From positions 1 through 46,589 of the forward strand of contig NZ_JAGGOL010000094.1 of assembly GCF_018614525.1 (NCBI RefSeq): 46,589 nt of DNA, written 5' to 3'. The position numbers and the translations under genes were made by a program. A model generated the notes under the pieces. That model was not told the origin of the DNA. It did no database searches and saw only the letters and a program-made list of their open reading frames with translations. Each line of letters opens with the position of its first letter. Positions within the stretch are counted from its first letter, which is position 1. The stretch comes from Streptomyces sp. ISL-11 (GTDB lineage Bacteria; Actinomycetota; Actinomycetes; Streptomycetales; Streptomycetaceae). Shown here piece by piece: positions 7,817-15,909 of the stretch.

Positions 7817-9097
7817 CTACCGCTCGGAGCGCATCTCCGGGAAGCGCGGCGACGGCCCGTCCAGCAGGTGGTCGTCGCGCCCCTTGAGGAACCGGTCGAA
7901 GAACGACACCGCGTACGCGCGCGTGGCAGCCACCGCCCGCTCCGGCCGCACCGTCCCGATGTCCTTGCGGAGGTCCTCCTCCGTCAGCGCACCCTGCCGG
8001 GCGAACGCCGGCAGCAGGGAGGCGGCGTCGGTGTAGGCGCCGTGCGCCCCGCCGGTCATGGCCATCTCGGCCCCCCAGCCCGTGGAGTGCCGCCGGAAGG
8101 ACGCCCACGAGGCCCGGTTGTCCTCCGCGCCCGGGCCGTCGGAGCCCAGGAGCAGGAACGGCCGGTCCACGCCCTCGCGCGCGACCGTGCTCAGCGTGCT
8201 GCCGGTGTCGTCGGGCAGGGGGAACTCCATCTGCCCGTCCATGTTGATCCCCGCCATGATCCGGCGGTCGTCGTGCATGGTCTGCGCCGCCGTGAACCCG
8301 CCCGCCGACTGCCCGGCCATGCCCACCCGCCGCAGGTCCATGGCGTGCCCCAGGCCGCGCGGCAGCCCCTGCCGCCACGCCGCGCCGCCCAGGGTGTCGA
8401 GGACGAACCGCGTATCGTCCACCCGCGCCTTCATCGATGTGCGCAGGGCCGCGTCGACCTCGGACACGGGGGCGCCGGCGAGCGTGGGCAGGACCGACTC
8501 CGCCAGGCGTCCGCCCGGGAAGCGCACTTCGGAGGAGTCGTAGGTGTGGTCGATGGTGACGACGACGTAGCCGCGCGAGGCCAGGTCCTCCACCAGACCG
8601 GTGTTCCAGGTGCGCGGGTCGCCCAGCCCCGCGGAGTACAGCACGACCGGCAGCGCGCGGCTGCCGCGCGCCACGGGGACGTCCACACGCGCGTGGGTGC
8701 GCGTCGACGTCCAGTCGGCGGCGTCCGGGCGGACGCCGTAGTTGAAGCTGCCCGCGCCGCGGGCGGAGCCGAAGTGGGCGGCGGAGCCGGCGTCCATGTG
8801 CGGGGCGGTGTCGCCCCCGTCCTTCCCACCCACGCGGTCCGCCGGATAGAACAGGCCGACCATCACCTCCCGGGCGCCCTCCCGTGGTTTCCAGGGGTCC
8901 GGGCGGCGGGTGTCCACCAGGTGCCGGGTGGTGGTGCCGACCGCGTACGGGCCGGTGGGCGCCGGCAGCGCGGGGCGGGGCGTGCCCGGCTCCCGCGCCT
9001 CGGCCCGGCCCGTCGTCGTCCCCAGCAGCGCCGTCACGGCCAGCACCGTCGCCGCCACCACGGCCCGTCGTCTCAGTCCCCGCTCGTGAACCGCCAT
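7817..9097 (-). CDS. Secreted alpha/beta hydrolase, PAF-acetylhydrolase (isoform II) type
   Basis: This 426-aa protein has a signal peptide (RGLRRR, then a hydrophobic core, cleavage near AEA about residue 34). The body is an alpha/beta hydrolase: the oxyanion strand VVLYSAGLGDP, the nucleophile Ser264 in GMAGQSAGG, Asp287 in NMDGQ and His352 in GAHGAYTD as the likely triad. The order and the GxSxGG elbow match the platelet-activating-factor acetylhydrolase / lipase group. The ATG at 9097 has a strong GGAGGGAG upstream; the frame runs open to 9178 without a better start. It is convergent with the RpiR gene. The substrate is not known; a secreted esterase or lipase is the safest call. Confidence 0.88.
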   Translation of the reverse strand: MAVHERGLRRRAVVAATVLAVTALLGTTTGRAEAREPGTPRPALPAPTGPYAVGTTTRHLVDTRRPDPWKPREGAREVMVGLFYPADRVGGKDGGDTAPHMDAGSAAHFGSARGAGSFNYGVRPDAADWTSTRTHARVDVPVARGSRALPVVLYSAGLGDPRTWNTGLVEDLASRGYVVVTIDHTYDSSEVRFPGGRLAESVLPTLAGAPVSEVDAALRTSMKARVDDTRFVLDTLGGAAWRQGLPRGLGHAMDLRRVGMAGQSAGGFTAAQTMHDDRRIMAGINMDGQMEFPLPDDTGSTLSTVAREGVDRPFLLLGSDGPGAEDNRASWASFRRHSTGWGAEMAMTGGAHGAYTDAASLLPAFARQGALTEEDLRKDIGTVRPERAVAATRAYAVSFFDRFLKGRDDHLLDGPSPRFPEMRSER

Positions 9098-9344
9098 CGT
9101 CCCGCTCCCTCCGATCGGCCGGTGCGCCGACTCTAGGGAAACGGCGGTGGCGGGCGCGTCATACGGCGGAGCCAACACGCGTGTACTACCGGGGTATGAC
9201 CCGCGCGCTCCGCGTGCGCCCGGTGCTTCTCAGCCAGTCCTCAGATTCGTTGGCTAGCCTGCCGCGCGGATCCCCGGTTCCGGTTGAGTCGGCCGCCGGA
9301 CGGGGCAGATTCCGTGTGGACCGACGCAGCGAAGGAGGACCGAC

Positions 9345-9947
9345 GTGGGGCGCGGGTCGTATGCGCTGGCGCGGGTGGCCGTGGTGGTCAGAGCGCCGGC
9401 CGGGTGGCTGTGGTGGCCGGGACTGCTGGCGGCGGGCACGGGAGCGCTCGTGCCGGGGCTGACCGGGCGGCGGATCGGGGTGCTCGCCGGGGCGGCACTG
9501 TTCGTGATCACGACCGGCGCGGTGTTCACGGCGCGCCGCCGGCGGTACGAGGAGCTGGCGCGCGGAGCGTCCCGCGCGGGGCGCGCCGTCTTCCTCCAGG
9601 ACCGCGCCGTCACCCTGCGGAACCGGCGGCGGGCCCGCCGCTGGTGGCTGCTGGGCGCCTTCCTCGCCGCCATGGGCTCCTCCCTCGCGGTGCCGGCCGC
9701 CGCCGGACTGGCGATGGCCGGGGCCGGCGCCGGCCTGTGGGCCAAGGCCCTGTGGCTGGGCGGCCTGGAGCGGCGCGCCGACGCGTTGCTGTGGGTACGG
9801 ACCGAGGCCGCGCGGCGCAGCCCCGCGGCGAAGCCCGTGCGCGGCTACCAGACCACCGGCATCGCCGCCGGTGACGCCGCGCCGGGCGGCGCGAAGCGCC
9901 GGGGCGGGCGCGCGGCGGCTCGTACGGCGGTCAGCGCAGCGCGCTGA
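9345..9947 (+). CDS. Small integral membrane protein, unknown family
   Basis: This 200-aa protein has two hydrophobic hairpins. The first (about residues 17-62) includes WLWWPGLLAAGTG and GVLAGAALFVITTGAVF. The second (about 100-138) includes WWLLGAFLAAMG and a Gly/Ala-rich helix. Between them is a basic loop, and the C-terminal 55 residues are basic and cytoplasmic-looking. The GTG at 9345 follows AAGGAGG. Its last 17 bases overlap the 3' end of the convergent decarboxylase gene. No catalytic motif is visible. Confidence 0.75.
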   Translation: MGRGSYALARVAVVVRAPAGWLWWPGLLAAGTGALVPGLTGRRIGVLAGAALFVITTGAVFTARRRRYEELARGASRAGRAVFLQDRAVTLRNRRRARRWWLLGAFLAAMGSSLAVPAAAGLAMAGAGAGLWAKALWLGGLERRADALLWVRTEAARRSPAAKPVRGYQTTGIAAGDAAPGGAKRRGGRAAARTAVSAAR

Positions 9948-11316
9948 GGCCGCCGGTGTGCGGGCCACCGCCGGACTCCTCGACGAGCTCGTCGAGGGAC
10001 TGCGGGCGGCGTACGGGCACGAAGCGGACGCGGTCCTCGGTGGCCGGTTCCTCCGTGGAGGGGCTCCCGCCTTCCGCGTCACTCCTGCCTTCTGCGCACG
10101 CGTACCCGTAAACCCCCGGGCGGGGCAGGGAGTTGTACTGGAAGTGGTTCGAGAAGTAGTACGCGCCGGTGTCGAGCAGTGCGACGTGGTCGCCGGTCTC
10201 CAGCGGGGGCAGCGGTCGTTCCACCGCGACCAGGTCGCCCGCGAAGCAGCACGGCCCCGCGACGTCCTGCGGCACCGGATCGCCCGTCTTCGGCCGGCCC
10301 CGCGCGTCGAAGGCCAGCACCCGCAGCGGCCATGACGCGGGCGCGAAGACGGTGCGCGTCGCGACCTGCGCGCCCGCGTGCGTCACCGCGATCCGCCGGC
10401 CGCCCGCCGACTTGGTGTACTCCACGCGGGCCAGGACCGTGCCGCTCTTGGCCAGCAGCGACCGCCCGAACTCCGTGACCAGGCCGTAGCGCCCGTCGAA
10501 CAGCCCGGGCACGGTGGCCGCGAGCAGCCGCGCGTAGTCCCGGTAGGTGGGCGTGACCACGTCGGAGGCGAAGTTGACGGGCAGTCCGCCGCCGATGTCC
10601 AGCGTCCGCACCTGCCGCCGGCCCACGGCCCGGTTGACCTCCTCGGCCAGCTCGTACGTGGCCCGTACGCCCTCGGCCATCAGCGGCAGCGGGCAGCCCT
10701 GCGAGCCCACGTGCGCGTGCATCCGCGTCAGCCAGGGCCGCTCCGCGTAGGCGCGCACCAGCCAGGCGCGCGCTCCCTCGTCGCGCAGCGCCACCCCGAA
10801 CTTGGAGGTGTCCGTGGCCGTGCTCATCGCCCCGATGCTGCCGCCGCCGATCTGCGGGTTCACGCGCACGCCCAGCACGGATCCGGTCGGCGCGGACCGT
10901 ACGAGGGCGTCCAGGCGGGCCAGCTCCTCGCGGTTGTCGGCGTTGACCGCGATGCCCCGCGCGAGGGCCTCGCGCAGCTCGGCGTGCGTCTTGGCGGGCG
11001 AGTCCAGGACCGTGCGGGAGGGCGGGACCCCGGCGGCGCGCGCCAGCGCGAGCTCGCCCGCGCTGGCGACCTCGCAGCCCATCCCCTCGTCGGCGAGCAG
11101 CCGCAGCACGGGCACCAGGGAGGCGGCCTTCACGGCGAAGGCGTGCAGGACGGGTGCGGCGCCGTCGAACGCGGCGTGGAGCGCCGCGACGGCATCGCGG
11201 ACGCCCCGGACGTCGAGCAGCCCGACGACGGGCCGGTCGGCGTCGATGATCCCGGCCCGGACGGCGGCCCGTACCGCGTCCCGCCGCCGCGTGGAGGCGC
11301 TCTCTTCCGCACTCAT
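9931..11316 (-). CDS. Fold-type III PLP-dependent decarboxylase (LysA/ornithine-decarboxylase-like)
   Basis: This is an alanine-racemase-fold decarboxylase of 461 aa. Lys63 in HAFAVKAASL is the Schiff-base lysine. HAHVGSQ and DIGGGLPVNF carry the PLP-phosphate contacts, and CCFAGDL supplies the catalytic Cys of the partner subunit. EYTKSAGGRRIAV lies in the C-terminal beta domain. Family members decarboxylate diaminopimelate, ornithine, lysine or related amino acids. The divergence from canonical LysA and the tail after residue 400 suggest a secondary-metabolic or carboxynorspermidine-like role rather than lysine synthesis. The ATG at 11316 is divergent from hutU. Confidence 0.85.
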   Translation of the reverse strand: MSAEESASTRRRDAVRAAVRAGIIDADRPVVGLLDVRGVRDAVAALHAAFDGAAPVLHAFAVKAASLVPVLRLLADEGMGCEVASAGELALARAAGVPPSRTVLDSPAKTHAELREALARGIAVNADNREELARLDALVRSAPTGSVLGVRVNPQIGGGSIGAMSTATDTSKFGVALRDEGARAWLVRAYAERPWLTRMHAHVGSQGCPLPLMAEGVRATYELAEEVNRAVGRRQVRTLDIGGGLPVNFASDVVTPTYRDYARLLAATVPGLFDGRYGLVTEFGRSLLAKSGTVLARVEYTKSAGGRRIAVTHAGAQVATRTVFAPASWPLRVLAFDARGRPKTGDPVPQDVAGPCCFAGDLVAVERPLPPLETGDHVALLDTGAYYFSNHFQYNSLPRPGVYGYACAEGRSDAEGGSPSTEEPATEDRVRFVPVRRPQSLDELVEESGGGPHTGGLSALR

Positions 11317-11378
11317 GCGTCCACTCCACCACCGCCGCGGCGGCCTGTCATGGAACCGGGCGGGTTCCCGCCGACCTG

Positions 11379-11412
11379 TTGACTGATGCTATTCACTGCC
11401 ACAAGATGTGAA
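11379..11412 (+). promoter_or_regulatory. Candidate hutU promoter with operator-like dyad
   Basis: TTGACT (11379-11384) and CAAGAT (11402-11407) are spaced by 17 bases, a fair sigma-70-type (HrdB) promoter 75-100 bases ahead of the hutU start. TTCAC (11392-11396) and GTGAA (11408-11412) form an inverted repeat around the -10, and CTATTCA occurs both at 11389 and again near 11418. This suggests regulator binding over the promoter. Confidence 0.4.
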
Positions 11413-11481
11413 GTGTTCTATTCAGCGGCTGCGCTCCTCGGCGCGCGCCGGACCGGAGCATCACCAGGGAGGCAGCCGCCC

Positions 11482-13164
11482 ATGTCAGGACCGCGACCCG
11501 TCCGAGCACCGCGAGGCACCCAGCTCAGCACCCTCGGATGGCAGCAGGAAGCCGCCCTCCGCATGCTGCAGAACAACCTCGACCCCGAGGTCGCCGAGCA
11601 CCCGGACAAGCTCGTCGTCTACGGCGGCACCGGCAAGGCCGCCCGCGACTGGCGCTCCTTCGACGCCATGGTCCGCACGCTCCAGACGCTCAAGCAGGAC
11701 GAGACGATGCTCGTCCAGTCCGGCCGCCCGGTCGGCGTGATGCAGACCCACGAATGGGCGCCCCGCGTCCTCATCGCCAACTCCAACCTCGTCGGCGACT
11801 GGGCCAACTGGGAGGAGTTCCGCCGCCTGGAGGCCCTCGGCCTGACGATGTACGGGCAGATGACCGCCGGTTCCTGGATCTACATCGGCACGCAGGGCAT
11901 CCTCCAGGGCACGTACGAGACGTTCGCCGCCGTCGCCGCCAAGCTGCATTCAATGGGTAAAGGGGTCAACGGCACCCTCGCCGGGACGATCACGCTGACG
12001 GCCGGCCTCGGCGGCATGGGCGGCGCCCAGCCGCTCGCCGTCACCATGAACGACGGCGTCGCCATCTGTATCGACTGCGACCCGCGCGCGATCGACCGCC
12101 GCATCGAGCACCGCTACCTGGACGTGAAGGCCGATTCCCTCGACCACGCCCTTCAGCTGGCGACCGAGGCCCGCGACGCCCGCCGCCCGCTGTCCATCGG
12201 CGTCCTCGGCAACGCCGCCGAGCTGCTGCCGCAGCTGCTGGCGATGAACGCCCCCATCGACATCGTCACCGACCAGACGAGCGCCCACGACCCGCTCGCC
12301 TACCTGCCGGTGGGCGTCGAGTTCGACGAGATGGCCGCCTACGCGGCCGAGAAGCCCGCCGACTTCACCACCCGCGCCCGCGAGTCGATGGCCCGCCACG
12401 TGGAGGCCATGGTCGGCTTCATGGACGCCGGCGCCGAGGTCTTCGACTACGGCAACTCCATCCGCGGCGAGGCCCAGCTCGCCGGCTACGACCGCGCCTT
12501 CGCCTTCCCCGGCTTCGTCCCCGCCTACATCCGCCCCCTCTTCTGCGAGGGCAAGGGCCCCTTCCGCTGGGCGGCCCTGTCCGGCGACCCGGCCGACATC
12601 CACAAGACCGACAAGGCGATGCTCGACCTCTTCCCCGAGAACGAGTCCCTCGCCCGCTGGATCAAGATGGCCGGCGAGCGCGTCCACTTCCAGGGCCTGC
12701 CCGCCCGCATCTGCTGGCTCGGCTACGGCGAGCGCGACAAGGCGGGCGAGCGCTTCAACGAGATGGTCGCCGACGGCACGCTCGCCGCGCCGCTGGCCAT
12801 CGGCCGCGACCACCTCGACTGCGGCTCCGTCGCCTCCCCGTACCGCGAGACGGAGGCCATGCTCGACGGCTCCGACGCGATCGCCGACTGGCCGCTGCTG
12901 AACGCCATGGTCAACGTGGCCTCGGGCGCCTCCTGGGTCTCCCTCCACCACGGCGGTGGCGTCGGCATGGGCCGCTCCATCCACGCGGGTCAGGTCACGG
13001 TCGCCGACGGCACGGCGCTGGCCGGCGAGAAGATCCGCCGCGTCCTGACGAACGACCCGGGCATGGGCGTCATCCGCCACGTGGACGCGGGCTACGACAT
13101 CGCGGAGTCGGTGGCGGACGACAAGGGTGTGCGCATCCCGATGCGCGAGGGTGAGCAGGCGTGA
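11482..13164 (+). CDS. hutU: Urocanate hydratase (urocanase)
   Basis: Urocanase converts urocanate to 4-imidazolone-5-propionate, the second step of histidine degradation, with NAD+ as electrophile. The protein is 560 aa against about 557 usually. Family landmarks are YGGTGKAARDW near the N-terminus, the Rossmann-like GGMGGAQPL, the catalytic-Cys region ARICWLGYGERDKAG, and the C-terminal RDHLDCGSVASPYRETEAM and SLHHGGGVGMG. The ATG at 11482 follows AGGGAGG; in-frame extension to 11386 enters the promoter. It opens a four-gene hut operon and its stop overlaps the next start (GTGA). No histidine ammonia-lyase gene is in the window. Confidence 0.96.
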   Translation: MSGPRPVRAPRGTQLSTLGWQQEAALRMLQNNLDPEVAEHPDKLVVYGGTGKAARDWRSFDAMVRTLQTLKQDETMLVQSGRPVGVMQTHEWAPRVLIANSNLVGDWANWEEFRRLEALGLTMYGQMTAGSWIYIGTQGILQGTYETFAAVAAKLHSMGKGVNGTLAGTITLTAGLGGMGGAQPLAVTMNDGVAICIDCDPRAIDRRIEHRYLDVKADSLDHALQLATEARDARRPLSIGVLGNAAELLPQLLAMNAPIDIVTDQTSAHDPLAYLPVGVEFDEMAAYAAEKPADFTTRARESMARHVEAMVGFMDAGAEVFDYGNSIRGEAQLAGYDRAFAFPGFVPAYIRPLFCEGKGPFRWAALSGDPADIHKTDKAMLDLFPENESLARWIKMAGERVHFQGLPARICWLGYGERDKAGERFNEMVADGTLAAPLAIGRDHLDCGSVASPYRETEAMLDGSDAIADWPLLNAMVNVASGASWVSLHHGGGVGMGRSIHAGQVTVADGTALAGEKIRRVLTNDPGMGVIRHVDAGYDIAESVADDKGVRIPMREGEQA

Positions 13165-14492
13165 CGGGCGAGCCGAATTCAGCCCGTCCGGCGCTTGAGG
13201 ACACCGCGCGCGGCGCGGTCCGGGGGGCCGGGGCCTCGGCCCCGGTTCCGGGAAGGGGCGGGGCAGGGGAGCAGCCCGCCGCAGGCGCCACCTTCCACGA
13301 GATGTGGTCCGACCTACGGCCCATCGGCCGCAACGCGGCCACCGGCGGATACCGCCGCTACGCCTGGACCGGCGCCGACACCGACTGCCGCGCCTGGTTC
13401 CGGGCGCAGGCCGAATCCCGCGGCCTGACCTACGAACTCGACCGCAACGGCAACCAGTGGGCCTGGCTCGGCGACCCCGCCGCCGGTGACGCCGTCGTCA
13501 CCGGCTCCCACCTGGACTCCGTCCCGGACGGCGGCGCGTACGACGGCCCGCTCGGCGTCGTGTCCTCCTTCGCCGCCCTGGACGAACTCCGCGCCCGCGG
13601 GGCCCGCCCGGCCCGCCCCCTCGCCATCGTCAACTTCGGCGACGAGGAAGGCGCCCGCTTCGGCCTCGCCTGCGTCGGTTCGCGGCTGGCCGCCGGGCAG
13701 CTCACGGTGGAGAAGGCGCATGAGCTGCGGGACGCCGACGGGGTGTCCCTGCCGCAGGCGATGGAGCGTGCGGGCCACGACCCGGACACCATCGGCCCCG
13801 ACCCGGAGCGCCTCGCCCGCATCGGTGCGTTCGTAGAGCTGCACGTCGAACAGGGCAGGGCCCTGGACGTGACGAACAACCCCGTGGGCATCGCCTCGGC
13901 CATCTGGCCGCACGGCCGCTGGCGGTTCGACTTCCACGGCGAGGCCAACCACGCCGGCACCACCCGCATCGAGGACCGGCGCGACCCGATGCTCACCTAC
14001 GCCAACACCGTCCTCGCCGCCCGCAAGAAGGCCCGCCTCGCCGGTGCCCTGGCCACCTTCGGGAAGGTCGGCGTGGAGCCGAACGGCGTCAACGCCATCC
14101 CCTCCCTCGTGCGGGGCTGGCTGGACTCCCGCGCCGCCGACCAGGACACCCTCGACCTCGTGATCGCCGAGATCGAGAAGGCGGCCGTCGAGCGCGGCGA
14201 GCGCGACGGCGTGGACGTCCGGATCACCCGCGAGTCCTTCACCCCCGTCGTCGAATTCGAACACGCGCTGCGTGACGAACTCGGCCGGATCCTGGGCGGG
14301 GGCATCCCCGTCCTCGGTACGGGCGCGGGACACGACGCCGGAATCCTCTCCGGGACCGTCCCGACCGCCATGCTGTTCGTACGCAACCCCACAGGCGTCT
14401 CCCACTCACCCGCCGAGACGGCGACCGAGGACGACTGCCTGGCCGGGGTGACCGCACTCGCCGACGTACTGGAGGGCCTGGCGTGTCGCTGA
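13161..14492 (+). CDS. M20-family amidohydrolase of the hut operon (AllC-like; likely N-formylglutamate hydrolase)
   Basis: This is a metal-dependent hydrolase of the allantoate amidohydrolase / N-carbamoyl-amino-acid hydrolase group, 443 aa from GTG 13161. Metal ligands are visible in GSHLDSVPDGGAYDGPLGV (His, Asp), FGDEEGARFG (Glu-Glu), VELHVEQGR (His) and the C-terminal NPTGVSHSPAE (His). FHGEANHAGTT is the dimerisation-domain signature. Allantoate hydrolase is the usual label, but placement between hutU and the deiminase suggests it hydrolyses N-formylglutamate to glutamate and formate; that is inference. The first 40 residues are translated from a Streptomyces intergenic repeat (13175-13275). 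The conserved domain begins at FHEMW (ATG 13302), so the true start is uncertain. Confidence 0.85.
   Translation: MTGEPNSARPALEDTARGAVRGAGASAPVPGRGGAGEQPAAGATFHEMWSDLRPIGRNAATGGYRRYAWTGADTDCRAWFRAQAESRGLTYELDRNGNQWAWLGDPAAGDAVVTGSHLDSVPDGGAYDGPLGVVSSFAALDELRARGARPARPLAIVNFGDEEGARFGLACVGSRLAAGQLTVEKAHELRDADGVSLPQAMERAGHDPDTIGPDPERLARIGAFVELHVEQGRALDVTNNPVGIASAIWPHGRWRFDFHGEANHAGTTRIEDRRDPMLTYANTVLAARKKARLAGALATFGKVGVEPNGVNAIPSLVRGWLDSRAADQDTLDLVIAEIEKAAVERGERDGVDVRITRESFTPVVEFEHALRDELGRILGGGIPVLGTGAGHDAGILSGTVPTAMLFVRNPTGVSHSPAETATEDDCLAGVTALADVLEGLACR
13175..13275. repeat. Streptomyces intergenic repeat element inside an open reading frame
   Basis: The segment begins TTCAGCCCGTCCGGCGCTTG and continues through GAGGAC, a GGCCGGGGCC/GGCCCCGG hairpin and GGGGCGGGGCAGG. 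This is the style of the repeats at 23101-23290 and 29405-29640. It lies between the hutU stop and the conserved start of the M20 domain and is read in frame. Confidence 0.65.
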
Positions 14493-15865
14493 CGGCACAG
14501 ACTTACTGGGCGGAGCACGCCTGGCTCGACAGCGGTGTCGAGCCGGGCGTGGTCATCAAGACGGGCACGAACGGCCGGATCAAGGCCGTGCGCAAAGGGA
14601 TCGCCGCCCCGCCGACGGGGGCGGTGACCCTGCGGGGGCTCACGGTCCCCGGACTGGCCAATGCCCACTCGCACTGCTTCCACCGGGCCCTGCGGGGCGT
14701 GGTCCAGGCCGCGCCGAAGGCGACGGCGGGTGCCGGGACGGGCCACGCGCCGGATTCCTTCTGGACCTGGCGCGAGGTCATGTACGGCGTCGCCGACCGC
14801 CTCACCCCCGACACGTACTACGCGCTGGCGAAGGCGACCTACGCCGAGATGGCCCTCGCCGGCATCACGGCCGTCGGGGAGTTCCACTACCTCCACCACG
14901 AGCCCGGCGGCGACCGCTACGGCAACCCCAACGCCATGGGCGAGGCCCTGATCGCGGCCGCGGCCGACGCCGGAATCCGCATCACCCTCCTCGACACCTG
15001 CTATCTCTCCTCCGGCTTCGGCGCCGAGCCCAACCGGCACCAGCTGCGCTTCAGCGACGGCACCGCCGCGGAGTGGGCCGAGCGCGCCGCCGCGCTGAAG
15101 AGCGACGCGAACACCCGGATCGGCGCGGCCATCCACTCCGTACGGGCCGTGCCCGTCGACCAGCTGGCCACAGTCGCCGACTGGGCGCGCGAGCGTGAGG
15201 CGCCCCTGCACGTCCACCTCTCCGAGCAGACCGCCGAGAACGACGCCTGCGTCGAGGCCCACGGCTTCACCCCCACCACCCTGCTGTCCGACCACGGCGT
15301 GCTCGGCCCGCGCACCACGGCCGTCCACGCCACGCACCTCACGCAGGGCGACATCCGCCTGCTCGGTCACACGTCCACCGGCGTCTGCATGTGTCCCACC
15401 ACCGAGCGCGACCTCGCCGACGGCATCGGACCGGCCCTCAAGCTCCAGCTCTCCGGCTCGCCGCTGTCCCTCGGCAGCGACAGCCACGCCGTCATCGACA
15501 TCCTCGAAGAGGCGCGCGCGATGGAGCTGGACGAGCGGCTGCACAGCCGCGCCCGCGGCCACTGGACCGCGGCTCAGCTGCTGCGCGCCGCCACCACCGA
15601 CGGGCACGCCGCGCTCGGCTGGGACGAGGCGGGCCGCATCGAGGCGGACGCGCTCGCCGACTTCACCACGATCGCGCTGGACTCGGTGCGCACCGCGGGC
15701 CCGCCGCCGGAACTCGCCGTCGAGACGGCCGTATTCGCGGCGACCAACGCGGACGTCCGGGACACCGTGGTCGGCGGCCGCCATATCGTGCGCGAGGGCG
15801 CCCACCAGCTCGTACCCGACGTGCCGTCGGCGCTGGCCGAGTCCATCGCGGCCCTGCGCGCCTGA
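14483..15865 (+). CDS. hutF: Formimidoylglutamate deiminase (HutF-type)
   Basis: This amidohydrolase-superfamily enzyme (460 aa) deaminates N-formimidoyl-L-glutamate to N-formyl-L-glutamate and ammonia, the fourth step of the five-step histidine pathway. Metal and catalytic motifs are HSHCFHR near residue 60, GEFHYLHH, HVHLSEQ, AVHATHLT and SDSHAVID (the final Asp). The HutF-specific features, formimidoyl-binding HVHLSEQ and the FHR after the HSH, set it apart from guanine and cytosine deaminases. The GTG at 14483 overlaps the preceding gene by ten bases, so translation is coupled. With HutF, the pathway needs a separate N-formylglutamate hydrolase, probably the upstream M20 protein. Confidence 0.92.
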   Translation: MSLTAQTYWAEHAWLDSGVEPGVVIKTGTNGRIKAVRKGIAAPPTGAVTLRGLTVPGLANAHSHCFHRALRGVVQAAPKATAGAGTGHAPDSFWTWREVMYGVADRLTPDTYYALAKATYAEMALAGITAVGEFHYLHHEPGGDRYGNPNAMGEALIAAAADAGIRITLLDTCYLSSGFGAEPNRHQLRFSDGTAAEWAERAAALKSDANTRIGAAIHSVRAVPVDQLATVADWAREREAPLHVHLSEQTAENDACVEAHGFTPTTLLSDHGVLGPRTTAVHATHLTQGDIRLLGHTSTGVCMCPTTERDLADGIGPALKLQLSGSPLSLGSDSHAVIDILEEARAMELDERLHSRARGHWTAAQLLRAATTDGHAALGWDEAGRIEADALADFTTIALDSVRTAGPPPELAVETAVFAATNADVRDTVVGGRHIVREGAHQLVPDVPSALAESIAALRA

Positions 15866-15909
15866 CCCACCGCAACGCGTCACAGAACCCGAAGGAGTAC
15901 CGTCCGCCC

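Noticed and set aside
13997..15883. 628-residue minus-strand frame over the hut genes
   Set aside because: It is antisense to the deiminase and M20 hydrolase genes, which carry complete catalytic motifs.
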